55,415 nt of DNA from JAVBUP01 sp031555175 (lineage in GTDB: Bacteria; Bacillota_I; Bacilli_A; Erysipelotrichales; Coprobacillaceae): NCBI GenBank assembly GCA_031555175.1, contig JAVBUP010000005.1, positions 1 to 55,415 of the forward strand. The letters are read 5' to 3'. The position numbers were made by a program, and so were the translations under genes. Positions within the stretch are counted from its first letter, which is position 1, and each line of letters opens with the position of its first letter. The notes beneath the pieces are model-generated. The model was not told where the DNA came from. It saw nothing but the letters and a program-made list of their open reading frames with translations, and searched no databases. Positions 50,243-55,415 of the stretch are shown here, piece after piece.

Positions 50243-51601
50243 ATGAATAAAAACAAAATGCTATTTTTTGAAGCATTAGTCAATATTATTGGCAAACTTG
50301 AGAACGGAAGTTCTATGAATAATTTATTGAATGAAGTATTTCAAGTGGCTTGCGAGACGTTTTCTTATACTGGAAGTTTTGTTTATGAACTTGACTATCA
50401 AGGCGTATTTAATTTATATAGTTGTTATGTAAATGATGACAAGTACAGTTTACCAAAAAACTTTAGTCAGGATGCTATTTTTGATGCCAGTGAAGTGGGT
50501 TTTCTTAAAAATGGCGATGTTATTTTTGGAAATAGAGTTAATGTTGCTAACAAGGCAATAACTGGATTAAAGAATTTATTTGCTACAGACAACATTGTTT
50601 TTACTTGTATAACAGATGAAAAACAAGAAATAATTGGTTTAGTAGGGTTAATGTCTATAACTCCTAATATCACTTTTGATGAACAAACAGTACCTTATCA
50701 ACAAATTATGTTGAAGACCATGGCTAATAGAATTAAACTATTCTTTTATCAAAGGAGATTGTTAGCTAACCAAGATACTTTATTAAATATGATAGATCAT
50801 ACTGGTGTAGATATCTATGTCACTGATTATGATACATATGAAGTTATTTTTGCTAATCAAAGTATGGCAGCTCCCTATGGAGGTATTGATCAATTGGTTG
50901 GTAAGAAGTGTTGGAAGGCTCTCTATGATGATAAAACTGGGCCTTGTGATTTTTGCCCTAAACATCATCTGATAGATGAGCAAGGAAACTTTCAAAAATA
51001 TAGTTGGGATTATGAGAGACCATTTGATGGCTCTTGGTTTAGAGTAACTTCTTCTACATTTAATTGGATGGATGGAAGGCGTGCAACAGTAATTACTAGT
51101 GCTGATATTACTAAGGCTAAACGTAATGAAAACTTAGTTAGTAAAATGGCGTTTTATGATAATTTAACCGGAATGCCAAATCGTAATATGCTTGATGACG
51201 ATCTATTTGAATCTAAAGCAAGCGAAAATGGTTATTATTTTGTATTCATGGATTTAGATAGATTTAAACAGGTGAATGATACATATGGTCACAGCACTGG
51301 TGATGAATTATTATTGAAAATTGCTAGTGTTTTAAAAGATAATCCAACTCTTGGTGGAAAAGCTTATCGATATGGTGGCGATGAATTTATTGCATTAATA
51401 AATAAACAGGAAGATATTGGAGAAATCATGACATATTTGATTGATTTATTTGACCAAGAATGGCAACTTTCAAGTATGTCTGTTCAATGTGGCGCTAGTT
51501 TTGGAGTAGCCAAGTATCCTGAAGATGGTACTACATATAGTGAATTACTAGAAAAAGCTGATAGAGCAATGTATCTAGCAAAACGTGAGAAAAATAGATA
51601 A
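50243..51601 (+). CDS. GAF-PAS-GGDEF diguanylate cyclase
   Basis: A 452-residue soluble protein. Residues 1-160 look like a GAF-type sensor; residues about 180-295 form a PAS domain with an unusual Cys/His insert, GPCDFCPKHHL, together with KKCW; residues about 300-452 are a GGDEF domain with DNLTGMPNRNML, FMDLDRFKQVND and the active-site RYGGDEFIAL (about 377-386). An intact GGDEF makes cyclic-di-GMP. No RxxD inhibitory site is clear. AAAGGATTGAT site. No EAL partner or c-di-GMP receptor is seen in the window. Confidence 0.9.
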   Translation: MNKNKMLFFEALVNIIGKLENGSSMNNLLNEVFQVACETFSYTGSFVYELDYQGVFNLYSCYVNDDKYSLPKNFSQDAIFDASEVGFLKNGDVIFGNRVNVANKAITGLKNLFATDNIVFTCITDEKQEIIGLVGLMSITPNITFDEQTVPYQQIMLKTMANRIKLFFYQRRLLANQDTLLNMIDHTGVDIYVTDYDTYEVIFANQSMAAPYGGIDQLVGKKCWKALYDDKTGPCDFCPKHHLIDEQGNFQKYSWDYERPFDGSWFRVTSSTFNWMDGRRATVITSADITKAKRNENLVSKMAFYDNLTGMPNRNMLDDDLFESKASENGYYFVFMDLDRFKQVNDTYGHSTGDELLLKIASVLKDNPTLGGKAYRYGGDEFIALINKQEDIGEIMTYLIDLFDQEWQLSSMSVQCGASFGVAKYPEDGTTYSELLEKADRAMYLAKREKNR

Positions 51602-51602
51602 T

Positions 51603-51646
51603 TGGTGGCGTGTACTCGTATTTGTCGAGTACATCCCACTTTTTTC
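51603..51646 (+). terminator. Terminator after the diguanylate cyclase gene
   Basis: TGTACTCG/CGAGTACA stem extended by GTGG/CCAC, then T's. Confidence 0.75.
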
Positions 51647-51694
51647 TTTAGTATAATAATTTGGAGTACTTTGTTAGTAATGATTTTTATCGTA

Positions 51695-51739
51695 TAAAAA
51701 AACCATAAAATTTAGATTTCATTTATATATTTTATGGTA
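51695..51739 (-). terminator. Terminator of tspO
   Basis: ACCATAAAA/TTTTATGGT arms with a long loop; T run on the minus strand. Confidence 0.6.
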
Positions 51740-51767
51740 TTACTAAAAATGATAAATATTATATTAA

Positions 51768-52229
51768 TTAGTTTAATATGAAGATAGATAAGTTAAGAAC
51801 CGAAGCAAATAAAATCCATAGCAAATATGGTATTTGAATAAGTGCAGCAGTTTTATTAGTTTTGCAAAATCGTATAATCATTACTATTACTAGAGCATCG
51901 AGAATTAAAATCCATATAAAGGCTAGTAATCTAAGATTGAACACAAAGAATATGATCGACCACAGTAAATTAACGATCAATTGAATAATATAAATAATTA
52001 ATTTTTGATAATCATAACTAGTATTTTCCAAAATTAGGTAACTACTAATACCCATTAAAATATATAGTAAAGTCCATACAACTGGAAATACCCAACTGGG
52101 TGGTGCGAATGGAGGCAGTACTAAGTTATTGTAGTCAGCTTTAGAATTTGATAGTAGACCAACTAAGAAACCTAACGCGACTGGAATAAATATATTTATC
52201 ATTAAACTCTTCCAATTAATTTTTTTCAT
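51768..52229 (-). CDS. tspO: TspO/MBR family membrane protein
   Basis: A 153-residue protein with five helices. Family signs: LVLPPFAPPSWVFPVVWTLLYILMG (residues about 40-64) and a WSIIFFVFNLRLLAFIWI-type segment (about 95-112). TspO proteins bind porphyrins and sterols and act in stress responses. The ATG at 52229 is chosen because TAGGTGATT lies just upstream; a longer frame to 52331 overlaps the tRNA terminator and is not credible. Single-gene unit. Confidence 0.88.
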   Translation of the reverse strand: MKKINWKSLMINIFIPVALGFLVGLLSNSKADYNNLVLPPFAPPSWVFPVVWTLLYILMGISSYLILENTSYDYQKLIIYIIQLIVNLLWSIIFFVFNLRLLAFIWILILDALVIVMIIRFCKTNKTAALIQIPYLLWILFASVLNLSIFILN

Positions 52230-52299
52230 ATAATCACCTAGTATTATTGTATTCATAATAGATATTTTTATGTGAAACTTAAAAAACAATATAAAAAAA

Positions 52300-52319
52300 C
52301 CTAAACATAAATGTTTAGG
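52300..52319 (-). terminator. Terminator of the tRNA operon
   Basis: CCTAAACAT/ATGTTTAGG stem with T run on the minus strand, 14 bp after tRNA-Gly. Confidence 0.8.
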
Positions 52320-52332
52320 CTCCGCTCTCAAA

Positions 52333-52406
52333 TGGAGCGGGTGATGGGAATCGAACCCACGTAGTCAGCTTGGAAGGCTGAAGTTCTACCATTGAACTAC
52401 ACCCGC
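52333..52406 (-). tRNA. tRNA-Gly (TCC)
   Basis: Cloverleaf with acceptor GCGGGTG/CACCCGC, anticodon loop CTTCCAA and encoded CCA. Last gene of a seven-tRNA minus-strand operon. Confidence 0.95.
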
Positions 52407-52409
52407 GAT

Positions 52410-52498
52410 TGGTGCCCAGAATCGGAATCGAACCGATACGGATTTTAAAGTCCGCAGGATTTTAAGTCCTGTGCGTCTACCTGTTCCGCCACCTGGGC
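52410..52498 (-). tRNA. tRNA-Leu (TAA)
   Basis: Class II tRNA with long variable arm; acceptor GCCCAGG paired with TCTGGGC, anticodon stem-loop CAGGA-CTTAAAA-TCCTG, encoded CCA. Confidence 0.95.
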
Positions 52499-52506
52499 AA
52501 TTAAAT

Positions 52507-52582
52507 TGGTGACCCGCCGGCGACTCGAACGCCGGACCCTTTGATTAAAAGTCAAATGCTCTACCGACTGAGCTAGCGGGTC
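52507..52582 (-). tRNA. tRNA-Lys (TTT)
   Basis: Acceptor GACCCGC/GCGGGTC, anticodon loop CTTTTAA, encoded CCA. Confidence 0.95.
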
Positions 52583-52598
52583 ATACTTACAAAAAAAA

Positions 52599-52673
52599 TG
52601 GCTGGGATACCTGGATTCGAACCAGGGGGTGAGGGAGTCAAAGTCCCTTGCCTTACCGCTTGGCTATATCCCA
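52599..52673 (-). tRNA. tRNA-Gln (TTG)
   Basis: Acceptor TGGGATA/TATCCCA, anticodon TTG in the loop of stem GGGA/TCCC, encoded CCA. Confidence 0.94.
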
Positions 52674-52678
52674 ATAGA

Positions 52679-52762
52679 TGGTGGAGGGGGACGGATTCGA
52701 ACCGCCGAACCCAAGGGAACTGAGTTACAGTCAGTCGCGTTTAGCCTCTTCGCTACCCCTCC
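52679..52762 (-). tRNA. tRNA-Tyr (GTA)
   Basis: Class II tRNA; acceptor GGAGGGG paired with CCCCTCC, anticodon loop CTGTAAC, long variable arm, encoded CCA. Confidence 0.95.
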
Positions 52763-52769
52763 GATTAAA

Positions 52770-52845
<76 letters not shown>

Positions 52846-52850
52846 ATAAA

Positions 52851-52926
52851 TGGTGGAGGTTAACGGGCTCGAACCGCTGACCCTCTGCTTGTAAGGCAGA
52901 TGCTCTCCCAACTGAGCTAAACCTCC
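52851..52926 (-). tRNA. tRNA-Val (TAC)
   Basis: Acceptor GGAGGTT/AACCTCC, anticodon loop CTTACAA, encoded CCA. First gene of the operon. Confidence 0.95.
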
Positions 52927-52945
52927 GTATTCAGTTACCTAAATA

Positions 52946-52973
52946 ATTTAACATAATTACTTAGATGTGTCAA
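52946..52973 (-). promoter_or_regulatory. Promoter of the tRNA operon
   Basis: TTGACA (minus strand, 52968-52973), 16-bp spacer, TTAAAT (52946-52951), 20 bp before tRNA-Val. Confidence 0.65.
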
Positions 52974-53104
52974 TAAATATTATTTATCGCGCTTTAATAA
53001 TATACCACGAATTACTGATAATAGTCAACGATTTTCATTAAAAAGTATTTATAAATTGTTTAAAATTTGTTATTCTTATATAGAAGATAAAGGATGGTAC
53101 ATAT

Positions 53105-54115
53105 ATGAAGAGAGAATTAGCGATTGAATTCTGCCGTGTAACTGAAGCTGCTGCTTTGGCAGCGAGTAAGTGGATTGGTAGAGGGGATAAAAATAGTGCT
53201 GATGGTGCTGCTGTTGCCGGTATGAGGCATGTCTTAAGCGAGATAGAAATAGCTGGTGAAATTGTAATCGGCGAAGGCGAGATAGATGAGGCACCAATGC
53301 TATATATTGGAGAAAAAGTTGGAACTGGCCAAGGGGATGCTGTAGACATCGCAGTTGATCCGCTTGAAGGAACAAGAATGACAGCGGTTGGTCAAGGTAA
53401 TGCTATTGCAGTATTAGCTGTTGGCCCAGCAGGATCGTTTTTGAAAGCCCCAGATATGTATATGGAAAAACTTATTGTTGGTCCAGGTGCTAAAGACGCT
53501 ATTGATATTAGTTTAGATATTGAAACTAATATCAAAAATATCGCTAAAGCTCTTAATAAACCAATTACTGAAGTAGTAGTTGCAGTGTTAGATAAGCCAA
53601 GGCATAAAGGCGTTATATCAAAACTACAAGCAATGGGTGTTAGAGTATATGCTTTTCATGATGGTGATGTAGTAATGTCAATTATGACATGTATTGCAAA
53701 AAACCCTGTTGATGTACTTTATGGTATTGGTGGGGCACCAGAAGGAGTTATCTCTGCAGCTGTTATTACAGCACTGGGAGGTTATATGGAAGCCAGATTA
53801 GTATTGAAGGATGAAGCTAAAGGCTATACTCCTGAAAACATTGCAATTGCTAATGAAGAAAGACAAAGATGTGTAAAGATGGGTGTTGAACCTAACAAGC
53901 GTTTGGTATTAAAGGATTTAGTAATGAGTGATGATATTGTTTTCACAGCTACTGGTGTTACATCTGGCGATTTATTGAATGGTGTAGTCAGAGATGGTAA
54001 CATTGCTGAAACAGAAACATTATTAGTTCGTGGTAAATCAAGGACTGTTAGAGTTGTTAAGGCTACACATCAAATGGACTATAAAAATGATTATGTTACA
54101 GATTTATATCGCTAA
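53105..54115 (+). CDS. glpX: Class II fructose-1,6-bisphosphatase GlpX
   Basis: A 336-residue gluconeogenic phosphatase. Motifs: IGRGDKNSADGAA (about 24-36), VIGEGEIDEAPML (metal site, about 58-70), DIAVDPLEGT (about 82-91), and later GIGGAPEGVISAAV and VTSGDLLNGV. Length typical for the class. Together with PPDK in this window it supports synthesis of hexose phosphate from C3 units. Start ATG 53105 after AAAGGATGG. The trxA gene follows on the same strand with its own AGGAGG site. Confidence 0.96.
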   Translation: MKRELAIEFCRVTEAAALAASKWIGRGDKNSADGAAVAGMRHVLSEIEIAGEIVIGEGEIDEAPMLYIGEKVGTGQGDAVDIAVDPLEGTRMTAVGQGNAIAVLAVGPAGSFLKAPDMYMEKLIVGPGAKDAIDISLDIETNIKNIAKALNKPITEVVVAVLDKPRHKGVISKLQAMGVRVYAFHDGDVVMSIMTCIAKNPVDVLYGIGGAPEGVISAAVITALGGYMEARLVLKDEAKGYTPENIAIANEERQRCVKMGVEPNKRLVLKDLVMSDDIVFTATGVTSGDLLNGVVRDGNIAETETLLVRGKSRTVRVVKATHQMDYKNDYVTDLYR

Positions 54116-54180
54116 GCAAATGATTTGTTAAATTAAAACAAATGTGTAATAATATAAATAAATTATAGGAGGAAATATAA

Positions 54181-54489
54181 ATGAAGATTGTTACAGGAAA
54201 CGAATTTAAACAAGAAACTGAAAATGGATTAGTATTAGTTGATTTCTATGCTGATTGGTGTGGACCATGTAAAATGATCTCTCCTGTTCTAGAACAATTA
54301 TCAACTAAATATGCAAGCAATATTAAAATTATTAAAGTAAATGTTGATAATGATAAAGAAATTGCGATGAACTATGGTGTACAATCAATTCCAAACTTAT
54401 GTTTACTTAAAAATGGTGAACTTATAGATCGTATGATTGGATTCTCTAGTGCTCCTGCATTAGAAGCATTTGTTACAAAGAATTTTTAA
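54181..54489 (+). CDS. trxA: Thioredoxin
   Basis: A 102-residue cytoplasmic thioredoxin with active site ADWCGPCKMISP (about residues 27-38), YGVQSIPNLCLLKNGE with the cis-Pro (about 69-84) and DRMIGFSSAPAL at the end. Complete and typical. AGGAGGAAA upstream. It is the likely reductant for the Cys-type glutathione peroxidase and other thiol enzymes. Terminator directly after. Confidence 0.96.
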   Translation: MKIVTGNEFKQETENGLVLVDFYADWCGPCKMISPVLEQLSTKYASNIKIIKVNVDNDKEIAMNYGVQSIPNLCLLKNGELIDRMIGFSSAPALEAFVTKNF

Positions 54490-54507
54490 GAGGGAAACCT
54501 CTTTTTT
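54488..54507 (+). terminator. Terminator after trxA
   Basis: AAGAGG-GAAA-CCTCTT then T's, overlapping the stop codon. Confidence 0.8.
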
Positions 54508-54559
54508 CTTTGTTAAAATGACTTAATATGTTAGAATAAGTCGGAAAGCGGTGTTATTT

Positions 54560-55306
54560 ATGAATAAACTAAAAAGATTTATTGGAACAAGAGACTTCTA
54601 TAAAGAAGCAATATTCATAGCTTTTCCTGTAATGTTACAACAGTTAATCTCTGGAAGTGTAAACTTGATTGATAATGTAATGGTTGGGAATCTTGGAGAA
54701 GTTGCGACATCAAGTGTCACAATAGCTAACAAGTTCTTTTTTATGTTTTCAATATGTGTGTTTGGAGTATGTGGGGCAGCTTGTATATTTATCTCTCAAT
54801 ACTTTGGCGCAAATGATAAATACAAATGCCGTGATATATTTAGAATTAATTTATTAATTAATACTATAGTTACTTCTTTGTTTATGTTAGTAATGTTATT
54901 ATTTCCAAGTAATATAATTTCTATTTTTACTAAAGAACAAGCAATCATTGATTTGGGCGTAGAATATGCTAGAGTAGCAGTATTTACGATGTTTCCTATT
55001 ATGGTATCGACAACTGCAATGTCAGCACTTCGTGCCATTGGTCAAAACAAAGTGCCGTTATTTGCAGGAATTACTTCAGTAGTAATGAACTCAATATTGA
55101 ATTATTGCTTTATCTTTGGTAACTTTGGATTTCCTAATTGGGGAGTTAAAGGTGCAGCTGTAGCAACTGTAATCGCTCGTGTAATTGAAATGCTTATTTA
55201 TATTATTTATATCCAAAAAGGAGCAAGTGTTTTCAAATGGGAGTTGTCTAGAATATTCAGTGTTGATTTTGAGTTGATAATTTGTCAAATCAAGTGCAAC
55301 ACCTAA
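54560..55306 (+). pseudogene. MATE efflux protein, C-terminally cut by an IS
   Basis: The first 240 or so residues are a normal MATE-family multidrug/Na+ antiporter N half: EAIFIAFPVMLQQLISGSVNLIDNVMVGNLG, then six or so helices with SALRAIGQNKVPLF and NYCFIFGNFGFPNWGVKGAA. Full proteins are about 450 residues. After FSVDFEL the frame runs into the IS30-type end and stops within about ten codons. ATG 54560 is used; a GTG at 54551 is upstream in frame. The remaining half may lie beyond the IS, outside the window. Confidence 0.85.
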
Positions 55307-55415
55307 TATAAGTGATAATTATTTATTACCTCGTTAGGTGTTTTATAATTAATACATTTTCTTGGTCTATTGTTTAATAAATCAAGTTTGCTATTCAAAT
55401 CATTTATATCTACTT
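55280..55415 (-). mobile_element. IS30-family insertion sequence, right-edge fragment
   Basis: MATE coding similarity ends at about 55277-55282. From there the sequence is a short non-coding IS end followed by the 3' part of a transposase gene on the minus strand. The junction near TTGTCAAATCAAGTGCAAC is the probable IS end; the other end and any target duplication are outside the window. Confidence 0.75.
55303..55415 (-). CDS. IS30-family transposase, C-terminal fragment
   Basis: The minus strand encodes VDINDLNSKLDLLNNRPRK then CINYKTPNEV and a stop at 55303-55305. The NxRPRKxxxYxTPxE pattern is the conserved C-terminal end of IS30-type DDE transposases. The rest of the gene lies beyond the window. 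Confidence 0.85.
   Translation of the reverse strand, partial: VDINDLNSKLDLLNNRPRKCINYKTPNEVINNYHLY

Overview
The window is a 55.4 kb AT-rich stretch of chromosome from a low-GC, anaerobic member of the Bacillota. Erysipelotrichia or Turicibacter-like relatives fit best, but this is an inference from gene content: an oxygen-sensitive class III ribonucleotide reductase, a six-subunit Rnf complex, PPDK, a ComK-like protein, DUF1836 and many small membrane proteins. There is no prophage, CRISPR array or rRNA. The right edge lies inside an IS30-type transposase gene that has cut off a MATE exporter gene. The left edge may also sit in a repeat.

Layout. 1-10 kb: small conserved genes (DUF378, a LolA-like envelope protein, DUF1836, hemolysin III, DUF3892), a ComK-like regulator next to rmuC, and a cell-wall operon (alpha/beta hydrolase, membrane-anchored MurF, Ddl). 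9-18 kb: a peroxide module (glutathione peroxidase plus OhrR with an OhrR box), asnA, a YdjC/ChbG deacetylase, rdgB-trmL-lit, and a cobalamin riboswitch ahead of nrdD-nrdG. 18-29 kb: two thioredoxin-like envelope proteins, a 966-residue TPR protein with a degenerate J-like N terminus, a LicA-like kinase, a radical SAM protein and an ABC permease/ATPase pair. 29-31 kb: a second cobalamin riboswitch with a clear terminator platform, driving a DUF4430 protein, an ECF S-component and a PduO-type adenosyltransferase, which together form a B12 salvage unit. 31-39 kb: a polysaccharide deacetylase, a tandem pair of small-RNA-like units, a putative 10TM metal exporter, ppdK, an NlpC/P60-like hydrolase and lipoproteins.

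39.6-49.0 kb is the metabolic centrepiece: rnfCDGEA, a small Cys-rich membrane protein, a very short rnfB, a repeat lipoprotein, the flavinyl-transferase lipoprotein ApbE, a NusG-domain-II protein, a Gx-transporter-like protein and a TSCPD protein. RnfD carries three extra FMN-binding domains, so the cluster contains about six potential covalent-flavin motifs (S/T-G-A-T). It looks like an extended extracytosolic flavin electron-transfer chain. 49-55 kb: MnmM, a diguanylate cyclase, TspO, a seven-tRNA operon, glpX, trxA and the interrupted MATE gene.

The most unusual non-coding feature is at 32465-32760. Two diverged copies of the same unit lie on the minus strand: an 18-bp dyad, a -10 box, a 5' hairpin, a pyrimidine-rich segment complementary to a Shine-Dalgarno/AUG region, and a terminator. 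They resemble in design the csRNAs of streptococci. The antisense segment of one copy matches the rnfD translation start at 17 of 20 positions with identical spacing.
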